Positions 1-7,878 of a stretch of 41,320 bases of DNA are shown here, one piece after another (positions within the stretch are counted from its first letter, which is position 1; every line of letters begins with the position of its first letter). A model generated the notes under the pieces. That model was not told the origin of the DNA. It did no database searches and worked only from the letters and a program-made list of their open reading frames with translations. The position numbers and the translations under genes were made by a program. This DNA is from Butyricicoccus pullicaecorum. GTDB lineage: Bacteria; Bacillota; Clostridia; Oscillospirales; Butyricicoccaceae. The DNA is taken from assembly GCA_018366195.1 (NCBI GenBank), contig JAGZIN010000022.1:1-41320 (forward strand). Direction: 5' to 3'.

Positions 1-1
1 C

Positions 2-235
2 TTTTCAGCGTTGGGGAATTTTGGATTTTTTGCACCGGCAGGTCAAATTTATCTCAAGCATAATACTCTGTTAGATGCCAGCTTGGAGCTGGAAAAGGTG
101 ATTACCTTTGTGGCAGATAATATCTCGCTTTTGGTAGCGTCTGCGACACGGTTCATTGACGCATTTGCAGCAATTGGTTTCTCGGGGTTGCCGATTGATG
201 CGGCGATTGATCAGGAACTGCTGCCAAAAATGTAA
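2..235 (+). CDS. C-terminal end of an unknown protein (partial)
   Basis: The frame is open from the left edge to a TAA at 233-235. The start lies outside the window, so this is the tail of a longer gene, at least 77 residues. The visible part has a glycine/phenylalanine-rich stretch, then a probable helical segment (LELEKVITFVADNIS), then an alanine-rich hydrophobic segment. I do not recognise the family. The neighbourhood downstream is AT-rich and gene-poor, which would fit a recently acquired or decaying segment, but the fragment is too short to say. A TTG at 11 could serve as a start, but no Shine-Dalgarno sequence is visible before it. Confidence 0.35.
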   Translation, partial: FSALGNFGFFAPAGQIYLKHNTLLDASLELEKVITFVADNISLLVASATRFIDAFAAIGFSGLPIDAAIDQELLPKM

Positions 236-587
236 GATAGAGCTGTTGTGTATATTGTATGTTTTCTGGAATTTTTTTCATGCAAATTGGTTCTTGAAAA
301 AATGGTTTCCTTGAATTATGATGCAGATAATAAGTGGATTGCAATCAATATAATTTAATGTTGATAGGATATTTGGAGATTATGTTGACTTTGATGATGC
401 TCTGTTTCCCCGAATTTAACCTTATGATAAATGGAAGGAAAACAAGCATATTCAAACGATAGTTTACCTCATCTATTAGGCAGAGTTGATGCGAGCTTTA
501 TTCCAATCTGAACCACGACGTCAACACTTGTCAGAATTGGTGTAGGTTCATGAATCACCTGCGATTCAGTCTGTGAGAGGATATTTC
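236..587. other. AT-rich intergenic stretch, no supported gene
   Basis: About 350 bases with no convincing coding frame on either strand. Short open stretches around 370-410 and 490-545 are interrupted by stops. There is a small inverted repeat, TGAATC/GATTCA, near 550-568, just before the ribosome binding site of the next gene. No promoter with good -35 and -10 boxes stands out. It may be degraded coding sequence, but nothing can be named. Confidence 0.3.
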
Positions 588-1079
588 ATGAATCGAAAGA
601 TTATCTGGGTTATTTGTATTTGTTTGGTTTTAGTAAGTTTGATGACACTAACTTGCGTTTATATTTCAAGACAAAATTCTGTGCAAGAAATCGCATCGGA
701 AGTGAATGGAGGTTTGGCAGAACTGACAGGAACTTTAGATGATATGGTTCGGGCGTATGATAAGCAGGACTTTGAATCCTTTCAAGCGCTATATTGGGAA
801 CTGATTTATCAAAAAGGGAGAATAAATGGGTATTGCTATGAGTTACAAAATTCAAGTGATTTCGAAGCAAAATATCCGAAAGCATTTTCGTTTTTGATGG
901 AGTTGTCTGCTTTAGAAACAGACTTTGAGTTTCCGCAAGCGTGTTATAATACGGATAGTGTGGAACGAATCAATCTAGGAAGCAGTTTTTTGCATGATGT
1001 CATTCATGAGGGCGAGGAAACTCTGCCACTTGAAAAGACTTTGCGGAATCTGGAGGCTAAATTGGCTGATATGCACTAA
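588..1079 (+). CDS. Small membrane-anchored or secreted protein, unknown function
   Basis: The ATG at 588 is preceded by GAGAGG at 575-580, which is better placed than the upstream in-frame GTG at 573. The protein is 163 residues. It begins MNRK followed by one strongly hydrophobic segment (about residues 5-25), so it is probably a signal anchor or an uncleaved signal peptide. There is a Cys in the hydrophobic part but no convincing lipobox. The rest is acidic and probably helical, with no motif I can assign. It stands alone, facing the germination operon, and a long hairpin lies 14 bases after its stop. The gene is AT-richer than its right-hand neighbours. Treat as hypothetical. Confidence 0.6.
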   Translation: MNRKIIWVICICLVLVSLMTLTCVYISRQNSVQEIASEVNGGLAELTGTLDDMVRAYDKQDFESFQALYWELIYQKGRINGYCYELQNSSDFEAKYPKAFSFLMELSALETDFEFPQACYNTDSVERINLGSSFLHDVIHEGEETLPLEKTLRNLEAKLADMH

Positions 1080-1092
1080 TATATCAAAAGTT

Positions 1093-1130
1093 TCAGGCGG
1101 TGCTTGTCCATTTGGACAGGCACCGCCTGA
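1093..1130. terminator. Bidirectional hairpin between convergent genes
   Basis: Two 17-base arms (TCAGGCGGTGCTTGTCC and GGACAGGCACCGCCTGA) with one G-U pair flank a 4-base loop. It lies between the stop of the small membrane protein and the end of the ger operon. The minus-strand side is followed by a T-rich run, so it works best as the ger operon terminator. Confidence 0.75.
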
Positions 1131-1132
1131 TG

Positions 1133-1984
1133 TTATCCCTTCATTTGACGCAGATGCTGATAGGCAGTGTGCATCACACAAAGAAACAGGGTAATTTGTG
1201 CGGCAAGGCATAAGAGCAAGATGCTGCCGAAGATGACCTCGCTGCGTGCGAGTGCGCCAACCTGAAAGACACCAGATGCAGCGTAGGCTGGATAACGCAG
1301 AAGACCGGCACAATTTGTCCCTAATACAGCGTTTGCGCGAAAGACGATGAGTCCGGATAGTACAGCTGCAAAAGCACCGCTCAACAGCAGGGGGCGTTTT
1401 TGCGGCAGTTCTGGGTCGAAGCCCGTGAACAACAGAAAGGCAAGCAGAATCGAACTGCCGTCTAAGATTTGCTTGAAAAGACGAGAACCGGACAAGACCA
1501 GAGAAAGCGCTGGCATTTTCCAATCGGGCAGAGAAAGTGCAAGGGAGAGAATGACGACCAAACCGACAATCCATGCAGTAGGAATTGCCCAACGGAACAG
1601 CGCCGGAGCACCATGACGCACAATCAGCCAACAAATGATGAGAAGTCCCAGTGCAGCAAGCCAAATCGGCCAGAGCTTGAGCGCTGTTTGAGATAAAAAG
1701 GAGGCGGTACACCATGCTGTATATATGGCAGACCAGCCGCCCAACAGCATGAGCATACCATATAAAATTTGACGCAGTCCCTTAGGTGCGCGTGCAAGCA
1801 GTGTCCAAGGTTCGGGGATTTGAAAATGTTTGGCGGCAATCAGCCACACAAGTATGAGCAGCACAAAGATACCATTGGCACATAGGAGGTGCAGCCAATC
1901 CTGTGCAGGCAGAAACAGAGCCGGCGCGAGCAGGATTAAAAAGAGCATGGCACCGCGCCCATAAGGGAAAATCTTATCGGGCAT
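1133..1984 (-). CDS. GerAB-like spore germination permease subunit (short)
   Basis: This is an integral membrane protein of 283 residues, almost entirely hydrophobic helices, in the position of the B subunit of a GerA-type germinant receptor. In the family the B subunit is an APC-superfamily transporter-like protein that binds the germinant in the inner spore membrane. Family members usually have about 360 residues and ten helices, so this one is short by roughly two helices. The start ATG at 1984-1982 has a strong GGAGGTGAG before it and overlaps the end of the preceding gene by 11 bases, implying translational coupling. The in-frame TTG further upstream at 2011 has no such signal. Assignment rests on hydrophobicity and operon position more than on motifs. 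Confidence 0.65.
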   Translation of the reverse strand: MPDKIFPYGRGAMLFLILLAPALFLPAQDWLHLLCANGIFVLLILVWLIAAKHFQIPEPWTLLARAPKGLRQILYGMLMLLGGWSAIYTAWCTASFLSQTALKLWPIWLAALGLLIICWLIVRHGAPALFRWAIPTAWIVGLVVILSLALSLPDWKMPALSLVLSGSRLFKQILDGSSILLAFLLFTGFDPELPQKRPLLLSGAFAAVLSGLIVFRANAVLGTNCAGLLRYPAYAASGVFQVGALARSEVIFGSILLLCLAAQITLFLCVMHTAYQHLRQMKG

Positions 1985-2630
1985 TTTGCTCACCTCCGGA
2001 AAATCGAACAAATTGCCCTTGGTGAAATTGGGCGCGACCGGCAGGAATCACGCGACCGTCTGCGGTCAATGTGAGAGCGGGCAGACAAAAGTCTTGTCCA
2101 GACAGCAGGGAGTCCGCAGTACGGCACAGCGGCAGGTCGGGCAGACCGCCATGCTTTGCATGTGCGTCCATAAGCGCGCCGAGTGCAGCTCCGGGGATTT
2201 CTTCTGCAACTGCTTGTGCTTTCACAATGGCATCAGCAGGTACACCGCGCGCCACGGCAATGCGTAGGGTGAGGCGTACATCACTGCGCTTCAGCAGGGT
2301 TTGTACCAGAGAGGAAAAACCGTTTCTAGCAACGGTCTCATCTATGACGATGGTGCGTGCATGGCTAAGATAGAGCTGTCCGGCAAGCATTTGTTCAATT
2401 TCGGATAAGAGCTGTTCTGTGCTGGTTCCGGAGGCTGTCAGATAGACCGAGGCGGCGTTTCCCTCCAAACTGTCCTGCCGCACGGCTTCGGCGGTGAGTG
2501 TCAGTTGGTTTCCGGATTCCTGTGAAATGCTGGCGCTTAAAATGGGGAGCAAATCTCCTGCACCATGTCCAACACCACCGGTATAGAGTGCCAGACAGAG
2601 TGCGCCAACCAGTAGAAGAATTCGCTTCAT
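1974..2630 (-). CDS. GerAC-like germination protein, truncated and without a clear lipobox
   Basis: A 218-residue protein with an N-terminal hydrophobic segment (MKRILLLVGALCLALYTGG), matching the Ger(x)C family in position and in the segment around LYLSHARTIVIDE, which resembles the conserved region of the first GerC domain. Family members are lipoproteins of about 370 residues; this one stops at little more than half that length and lacks a normal lipobox, as the only early Cys (residue 12) lies inside the hydrophobic run. Its start overlaps the end of the GerAA gene by 4 bases. The C-terminal domains seen in Bacillus GerBC are missing. It could be a functional reduced subunit or a decaying one. 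Confidence 0.65.
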   Translation of the reverse strand: MKRILLLVGALCLALYTGGVGHGAGDLLPILSASISQESGNQLTLTAEAVRQDSLEGNAASVYLTASGTSTEQLLSEIEQMLAGQLYLSHARTIVIDETVARNGFSSLVQTLLKRSDVRLTLRIAVARGVPADAIVKAQAVAEEIPGAALGALMDAHAKHGGLPDLPLCRTADSLLSGQDFCLPALTLTADGRVIPAGRAQFHQGQFVRFSGGEQNAR

Positions 2631-4063
2631 GGTTGTTCCTCCTGATGAGCAAGAAATCGTTTGCGCGGCATTTCACGCCACGGTGCGCGTGTCCATGCAT
2701 CGTCCAATTTGGGGTGTACACGTGGAATCAGGTTGAGCAGATAGGGGCAGTGGAAGGAACGGAGGGTGCAAAGATGTGCGATGGTCAGGCTCAGCCCCAA
2801 AAGCAGTCCATAAAGTCCGGCAGCAGCGCTTGCCGCCAGCAAAGAAAAGCGAAGCACCAGACCGGCAGATTGCAGCTTGGGAACGGTTAGTCCGGTGACA
2901 GCCGCAATGGCAACGATAATGACGGCGGGTGCAGATAGAAAACGGGCAGAAACTGCCGCCTGTCCGAGCACCAAACCGCCCACAATGGACATGGTAGAGC
3001 CCATGACGCTTGGTGTACGTGTTCCCGCTTCTTTCAGCGTCTCAAAAACCAACAGGAGCAAAAAAATCTCCCAGAAAACAGGCAGAGGAACGCCTTTTTG
3101 TGCGGCGGCAATGGCAAGCAGCAGGCGTGTGGGCAAAAGCTCCTGATGAAAGCCAAGCAATGCGACATAAAGGGCGGGAATGATGATAGAAAGTCCGAAA
3201 CTCAGTGTGCGCAGGATTCGCGCAACGGCAGCCTGACGCACGGCAATATAATAATCATCATTTGCTTGAAAACATTCCTGCAAAATACAGGGGGCAGAAA
3301 GGGCAACCGGACTGCCATCGGTCAGCACTACAACACGCCCTTCCAAGAGACGTGATACAGCGACATCAGGACGTTCTGTTGTGCCCAGTGTGGGAAATGG
3401 AGAACCGGGAGCGTCTCGAACACATTCTTCTACATAGTTGGAATCCAAAATACCATCAAGAGATATTTTTCGGATTCGACGCTGCATCTCCTGAACGAGC
3501 GCAGGCGGGGTGATGCCCTTAATCCAACATACACAGATAACGGTGTTGGTACAGCCGGCATAACGTGCAAAGGAAAAGGTCAGGCGTGGGTCATTGACCC
3601 GACGGCGCAGCATGGATAGGTTGGTCATAAAGCTCTCGGTAAACCCTTCACGCGGACCGCGCAAAACCTTTTCGCTTTCCGGTTCAGAGGGAGAACGCTG
3701 TGCAAATCCTTTGGAATTGACAACAATTGGACGGCTGTCCCCGTCTGTCAGAATGACGGTGTCGCCATAAAGCAGACTGGATAACATGGAGTCCGTGTCT
3801 GGGGCAAGCGTTACATCATTGATTTGCAGGACGCGGGACGCAATGGATTGTGCGGTAGGGTGGGTGATGGTGCTCTCAATGAGCGGGCGCACAATGGATT
3901 CATTGATGGCACGATTGTCAATCATACCATCAAAAAAGAGGACGGCACAGTGCACACCTGTGCGGGTTTGCAGCTTACGGATAATGAAGGTATTATCCTG
4001 CGCAAAGAGTGCACGCAGTTTTTCCAGATTGTCAGACAGGTCGGTTGTGAATTGTATGGACAA
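2627..4063 (-). CDS. GerAA-family spore germinant receptor subunit
   Basis: 478 residues, the usual size of the GerA family. A soluble N-terminal half (about residues 1-285) begins with SDNLEKLRALF, as in family members, and is followed by several transmembrane helices (about 290-440) and a basic C-terminal tail. The protein works in the inner spore membrane as part of a germinant receptor that triggers ion release on nutrient binding. The start is a TTG at 4063-4061, chosen because homologous sequence begins there and AAAGGGGG sits 7 bases upstream. A hairpin covers that ribosome binding site (separate entry). The next gene overlaps by 4 bases. It lies downstream of spoIIP on the same strand, consistent with forespore expression. 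Confidence 0.88.
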   Translation of the reverse strand: MSIQFTTDLSDNLEKLRALFAQDNTFIIRKLQTRTGVHCAVLFFDGMIDNRAINESIVRPLIESTITHPTAQSIASRVLQINDVTLAPDTDSMLSSLLYGDTVILTDGDSRPIVVNSKGFAQRSPSEPESEKVLRGPREGFTESFMTNLSMLRRRVNDPRLTFSFARYAGCTNTVICVCWIKGITPPALVQEMQRRIRKISLDGILDSNYVEECVRDAPGSPFPTLGTTERPDVAVSRLLEGRVVVLTDGSPVALSAPCILQECFQANDDYYIAVRQAAVARILRTLSFGLSIIIPALYVALLGFHQELLPTRLLLAIAAAQKGVPLPVFWEIFLLLLVFETLKEAGTRTPSVMGSTMSIVGGLVLGQAAVSARFLSAPAVIIVAIAAVTGLTVPKLQSAGLVLRFSLLAASAAAGLYGLLLGLSLTIAHLCTLRSFHCPYLLNLIPRVHPKLDDAWTRAPWREMPRKRFLAHQEEQP

Positions 4064-4083
4064 AAAAAGACCCCCTTTCGGGG
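4061..4083 (-). promoter_or_regulatory. Hairpin with T-run overlapping the gerA ribosome binding site and start
   Basis: On the minus strand CCCC-GAAA-GGGG forms a compact tetraloop hairpin followed by a run of seven T. The second arm is also the Shine-Dalgarno sequence of the gerA-type gene, and the last T of the run belongs to its TTG start codon. The same bases can therefore act as an intrinsic terminator after spoIIP and as a structure hiding the gerA start. Confidence 0.6.
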
Positions 4084-4108
4084 ATAGTGTGCACAGGAGA
4101 ACGCAGCC

Positions 4109-5161
4109 TTATGCAAGCAGACGATTGGCAAGGACTTCACCGAACATCTGTACACTGCGAATGGCTTCTTGCAGGGTATTGCCGGAGGAACCACATTCCA
4201 AAAGCAGAGAGCCAGAACGCAGATGGGTATTAAACCGCTGTGCACGTAAATTGACATCACGCATAAGACCGGGGTATGCACCATTTGCATCTGCTTGCAG
4301 ATTGATTGCAAAGTTCATGTTGTCGCGCCAGTTTGGGTGCTCGAGTCCGCTGGCATCGGTGCCGACTACCAGCATGAGCTGTGCCGTCTCCTGTCCGCCA
4401 ATGGCAGTCGCCAAGCGGAATTGCTTTCCGTCTTTGGTCAGGATTGCATCACGATGCAGGTCGATGGTCACTTTGATGTCGGGATATTTTTTCAGCGCTT
4501 TCTGGGCGGCAGATAAGGAGCGCCCATAAGAGCCGTTGTAGGCAGGGTCATCAAAAATATCCGTAATATGCAGAACCCCGATGCCGCGTGCCTTGAGTGT
4601 CTTGGCAAGCTCTGTGCCAACACGAACCACATTTTGGTTTTTGTCCCGTGTGCGATATTCTCCGGAGGGCTGATAGGTGTCCGTTCCAGATGGTGTATAG
4701 GCCTCTGTGGCATGGGTGTGATAGATGAGCACCTGCGGCGTTTCCGTTTGCTTCACATGGATTGGAATGGGCTTTTTGAGCATGGCATGGACATCTATGG
4801 CAATCCCTGCATCGTTGCGGATTTCAATATCGGTGTCACGCTTGTCCTGTGGCAGAGGAGGGGAGGGCGCGTCGGTTTGCGGCGGCGCACTGCTCTCCAT
4901 GGTGGGCTCGGGCATATCCGAAGCGGTTTTGGCGGGAACAGGCTCGGTATGCTTGGCTGGTGCGGGTGCTGGAATTCCGGTTTCCAGTGCAATCGAGGAG
5001 GCAATGAAGGTTTGATTTTGTGCAATGGCGTCTAAGAGGGCATCGACGTGCGCATCACCGCCCATGCGATGGCTGATGAGCAGACCGGCGGCACAGAGCA
5101 GCAGAACAGCGGCTGGAATCAAAATACCAGAATGGTGCTTGTGGGCGGGACGACGGGACAT
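4109..5161 (-). CDS. spoIIP: SpoIIP, sporulation cell-wall hydrolase
   Basis: 350 residues. SpoIIP is an amidase/endopeptidase that, with SpoIID and SpoIIM, thins septal peptidoglycan and drives engulfment during sporulation. The protein has a short basic N-terminus, one membrane anchor (about residues 13-30), a proline-rich linker (about 63-106) and the SpoIIP domain (about 140-350). Visible family motifs are HTHATEAY at 148-155, DLHRDA at 234-239, and the late LLLECG segment. The ATG has AAAGGAG upstream. It follows gpr by 85 bases on the same strand, the order found in Bacillus, where gpr and spoIIP are adjacent to rpsT. It was probably transcribed in the mother cell or forespore from a promoter I could not place with confidence. 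Confidence 0.93.
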   Translation of the reverse strand: MSRRPAHKHHSGILIPAAVLLLCAAGLLISHRMGGDAHVDALLDAIAQNQTFIASSIALETGIPAPAPAKHTEPVPAKTASDMPEPTMESSAPPQTDAPSPPLPQDKRDTDIEIRNDAGIAIDVHAMLKKPIPIHVKQTETPQVLIYHTHATEAYTPSGTDTYQPSGEYRTRDKNQNVVRVGTELAKTLKARGIGVLHITDIFDDPAYNGSYGRSLSAAQKALKKYPDIKVTIDLHRDAILTKDGKQFRLATAIGGQETAQLMLVVGTDASGLEHPNWRDNMNFAINLQADANGAYPGLMRDVNLRAQRFNTHLRSGSLLLECGSSGNTLQEAIRSVQMFGEVLANRLLA

Positions 5162-5246
5162 GAGAAAGTCACTCCTTTGGTGCGGAAAGAATCCTGTGCT
5201 TTACTCTATGTCCGCCAGAGAGCGGATATGCAGACAAGTTTTTGCA

Positions 5247-6119
5247 TTACGCCAACAAAAGGTCAAGATCTTCCAAGGTGAGATGAGAATTCAGAGCGCG
5301 ATTGATGGCGTAGCCGATGACCTTGGCAGCATCGTGCACACGTAAGTCGATTTCTCTGGGCGTCACGAAAACGGGTTCGGGCAATGCGTCGGCAGTGCCG
5401 CTCTCGGGCTGTACACAAGCAGGGAGAATACTTGCCCCGTCTATCACGGTGGGCATACCAATGGCGATGACGGGAACGCCAAAGGTTTCCGCATTGAATG
5501 CGCTGCGGGCGTTGCCCACTCCGGAACCGGGAACGATACCGGCATTGGTTACCTGTATGGTACGGGTCAGATGGGCGAGCGTACCGGCAGCGAGCGCATC
5601 TACAACGAGAATCGCCGCAGGCTGTACGGTTTTACAGAGTCCGTGCACAAACTCGGCGGATTCTACACCGGTTTGTCCCAATACGCCGGGAGCGGCGGCG
5701 GAAACCGGACGCCATGAGGCGAATAGCTGCTGCTTTCGCAGATGCCGTGTGACCAGAATATGCTCGGCTGCAAGAGGTCCCACGGCATCGGGTGTAATGG
5801 CGCGGTTTCCCAATCCAATTACAAGAATGGGAGCGTCCTTCGGGATTTCTTGCAGACAGTCGGTTAAAATACCGGAGAGTGCTTCTACGGCACGCGGAAA
5901 TGCTTCACATTCCCGACGGGTCAGCGGGTCGATTTGCAGCGTGCAATAGCGTCCGATGGGTTTTCCAAGCTGACGGGCAACAGCCGGTGTCACAACCTCT
6001 ACGCTGTGAATGGCAAAGCCTGAAATGGTATAGTCGTTTTCACAGAGCCCTTGCTGCGGCGGCTCTGTGCCATAGGTGTGGAGGATTGCTTCTTGTGCAA
6101 GGTCAGTACGGAATGTCAT
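5247..6119 (-). CDS. gpr: GPR, germination protease
   Basis: 290 residues. GPR is the atypical aspartic protease (family A25) that degrades small acid-soluble spore proteins when spores germinate; it is made as a zymogen in the forespore. The N-terminus RTDLAQEA is typical, and the region just after it carries the propeptide. The core motifs are GLGNRAITPDAVGP at 102-115 and VVDALAAG at 172-179. Their aspartates, D111 and D174, correspond to the pair proposed as catalytic in Bacillus megaterium GPR. GMPTVIDG follows further on. The ATG has GGAAGGAG upstream, and a SigG-like promoter lies before it. It is divergent from rpsT, a conserved arrangement. Confidence 0.94.
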   Translation of the reverse strand: MTFRTDLAQEAILHTYGTEPPQQGLCENDYTISGFAIHSVEVVTPAVARQLGKPIGRYCTLQIDPLTRRECEAFPRAVEALSGILTDCLQEIPKDAPILVIGLGNRAITPDAVGPLAAEHILVTRHLRKQQLFASWRPVSAAAPGVLGQTGVESAEFVHGLCKTVQPAAILVVDALAAGTLAHLTRTIQVTNAGIVPGSGVGNARSAFNAETFGVPVIAIGMPTVIDGASILPACVQPESGTADALPEPVFVTPREIDLRVHDAAKVIGYAINRALNSHLTLEDLDLLLA

Positions 6120-6153
6120 ATGGATTGCTCCTTCCGATTGGTTGATTTGTGTC

Positions 6154-6183
6154 TAGCGTGTGAAAAAAATTTGGAGTATATGC
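6154..6183 (-). promoter_or_regulatory. Possible SigG (forespore) promoter of gpr
   Basis: On the minus strand GCATA (6183-6179) and CACGCTA (6160-6154) are separated by 18 bases. This resembles the SigG pattern, GNATR then CATNNTA, with one mismatch in the -10. It lies about 35 bases before the gpr start, and gpr is a SigG target in Bacillus. The assignment is a pattern match only. Confidence 0.45.
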
Positions 6184-6203
6184 AAAAAAATAAGAAAAAA
6201 CAC

Positions 6204-6232
6204 TTGCAATTTAGACTCGAAGATGATATAGT
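6204..6232 (+). promoter_or_regulatory. Promoter of rpsT
   Basis: TTGCAA at 6204-6209 and TATAGT at 6227-6232 with a 17-base spacer, a good housekeeping-sigma promoter. It lies about 40 bases before the rpsT start. Confidence 0.75.
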
Positions 6233-6272
6233 AAGAATACTGATGACTAGAAGCCGAAGGAGGTGGAACCCC

Positions 6273-6536
6273 ATGCCGAATATTAAGTCCGCAAAAAAGC
6301 GCGTTAAGGTAATCAAGGCGAAGAGCCTGCAGAACCAGATGGCAAAGTCTGCGCTCAAGACCGTGCTGAAGAAGTTTGACACGGCTGTGGCTGCTGGCGA
6401 TAAGTCTGCCGCTGAGGCTGCATATAAGGTTGCTGTGAAGGCTGTTGATCAGGCTGCTGCAAAGCATCTGATGCACAAGAACACGGCTGCTCACAAGAAG
6501 AGCGCAATGACTCTCAAGCTGAACGCGGTACAGTAA
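6273..6536 (+). CDS. rpsT: 30S ribosomal protein S20
   Basis: 87 residues, the normal length for bacterial S20, which binds 16S rRNA early in assembly of the small subunit. The N-terminus MPNIKSAKKRVKV and the basic HKNTAAHKKSAM segment near the end are diagnostic. The ATG at 6273 follows AAGGAGGTGG closely, a strong ribosome binding site. The gene is monocistronic, between its own promoter and a terminator, and divergent from gpr. Upstream in-frame sequence is not needed, as the protein begins exactly at the family start. Confidence 0.97.
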   Translation: MPNIKSAKKRVKVIKAKSLQNQMAKSALKTVLKKFDTAVAAGDKSAAEAAYKVAVKAVDQAAAKHLMHKNTAAHKKSAMTLKLNAVQ

Positions 6537-6554
6537 TCCTGTTCTGAAAAATTT

Positions 6555-6589
6555 CACCGTCGAACCAGTTGGTTTGGCGGTGTTTTTTT
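6555..6589 (+). terminator. Intrinsic terminator of rpsT
   Basis: Imperfect 13-base arms (CACCGTCGAACCA and TGGTTTGGCGGTG) followed by seven T. Confidence 0.85.
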
Positions 6590-6664
6590 ATGCTTTCTAT
6601 CAAAATACTTGCGTTTCTGGTCGAATGAATCCCTAAAATACCAATATACTTTTGGCATGGTATG

Positions 6665-6673
6665 TGCTATAAT
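6665..6673 (+). promoter_or_regulatory. Extended -10 promoter of the SLH lipoprotein gene
   Basis: TGCTATAAT at 6665-6673 is an extended -10 with a perfect hexamer. No good -35 exists at the usual distance, which is acceptable for extended -10 promoters. The gene starts 45 bases downstream. Confidence 0.55.
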
Positions 6674-6717
6674 TGTTTGGAAAAATCTATAAATTTCTTC
6701 TGATAGGAGGTTTTCAT

Positions 6718-7815
6718 ATGCAAAAGAAATGGATTCGTGTGCTCACTGCCTTTGCACTGTGCGCATTGCTTGCCACAACATCTGCGTGCGCTACACCTCT
6801 TCCGAACGAGCCGGAGGCAGCAGAAGAACCAGAACCACTCACAGAGCAGATTCATACAGGGGGTATGATTTATATTCCGGACCGCTCAGTTTATTTTGCT
6901 GATGTCAATTTGGGATATGACTGGGCGTTTCATGCCATTGACTATCTTGCCAATACGGGTGTCGTGTCCGGTACGGGAAACCTGATTTACAGTCCGTCCA
7001 AAACACTGTCACGTGCAGACTTTGTGCTGATGCTGTATCGTGCCTATGGAATGGAAAAATATGCGTCTGGGGATAATTTTGCAGATGTTCCCGAAACGGC
7101 ATATTATGCACAGGCGGTGCGTGCTGCACGCACCATTGGAATCGCTGCCGGTGACAGCAAAAATAATTTTTATCCCAAGGAGAGGCTGACCCGTCAAGAT
7201 GCCATCGTTTTGCTCAAGCGTACCCTTGACCGCACAGGAATTTCCTTTCAAAACGGTGATTTATCCAAATTTATGGACGGAAAACAGGTGGCTGATTATG
7301 CAGTGGAACCTGTGTCTGCCTTAGTCAATGCAGGCGTGATTACGGGCACACAGGGAAAGCTCAATCCAACCGGAAACATAACCCGTGCGGAAATGGCGGT
7401 CATGCTGTATCGGGCATTGCATTTGCGGGCCATAGAGGGCAGAGCCACTTATTTGGCACAGCCATCTATGCGTCTGGTTTGTATTGGCAGCACAATTTAT
7501 GCAGATGTGCACATTCAAAATTATGCTGCAAAGACTGAGGCTGGTCTGTATCATCTGGAGCAGATGACACAGGAGGAAGATGTATATGCTGTCATACTTG
7601 GAGAACGGGAACCCATTGATGATGTCATTGCATGGGACGGCACAAGCTTGCGTGTCAATGGAAATCTAATGGAGACCGCTCCAGATGCAGAGGCGATTGC
7701 TGTGGATATGTATTCCAAGCGGAAGGCAGGGCTGTGCTCTACCGGAACGGAATATCGTACCGGTGCAGTCTCTGTGATAGATGGAGTGGTACAGACTGTG
7801 TATTATAAAAAATGA
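6718..7815 (+). CDS. Lipoprotein with three SLH-type repeats
   Basis: 365 residues from the ATG at 6718, which has TAGGAGG upstream. A signal peptide ends in a lipobox, TSAC, with Cys24 as the probable lipidated residue, followed by an acidic, Glu/Pro-rich linker. Three S-layer-homology repeats follow: YFADVNLGYDWAF (from 59), NFADVPETAYYAQAV (from 120) and FMDGKQVADYAVEPV (from 185). Each has the spaced GV/GI, YP and R/E pattern of SLH domains. The last third (about 240-365) has no domain I recognise. SLH repeats bind pyruvylated cell-wall polymers, so a lipid anchor at the other end would tie membrane to wall; this is inference. The gene is a single transcription unit bounded by a terminator shared with the next gene. 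Confidence 0.8.
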   Translation: MQKKWIRVLTAFALCALLATTSACATPLPNEPEAAEEPEPLTEQIHTGGMIYIPDRSVYFADVNLGYDWAFHAIDYLANTGVVSGTGNLIYSPSKTLSRADFVLMLYRAYGMEKYASGDNFADVPETAYYAQAVRAARTIGIAAGDSKNNFYPKERLTRQDAIVLLKRTLDRTGISFQNGDLSKFMDGKQVADYAVEPVSALVNAGVITGTQGKLNPTGNITRAEMAVMLYRALHLRAIEGRATYLAQPSMRLVCIGSTIYADVHIQNYAAKTEAGLYHLEQMTQEEDVYAVILGEREPIDDVIAWDGTSLRVNGNLMETAPDAEAIAVDMYSKRKAGLCSTGTEYRTGAVSVIDGVVQTVYYKK

Positions 7816-7843
7816 TTGTATTTGCCGTAGATGCAAAATAAGA

Positions 7844-7877
7844 AGCAAAAAGGACTGTTGGTGCAGTCCTTTTTGCT
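7844..7877. terminator. Bidirectional terminator
   Basis: Perfect 14-base arms (AGCAAAAAGGACTG and CAGTCCTTTTTGCT) with a 6-base loop, lying between the convergent SLH lipoprotein and MocR-type genes. A/T runs on both sides allow it to serve both strands. Confidence 0.88.
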
Positions 7878-7878
7878 T

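Noticed and set aside
3786..4529. Plus-strand open frame across gerA start and spoIIP
   Set aside because: Runs antisense through two clearly identified genes and the hairpin between them.
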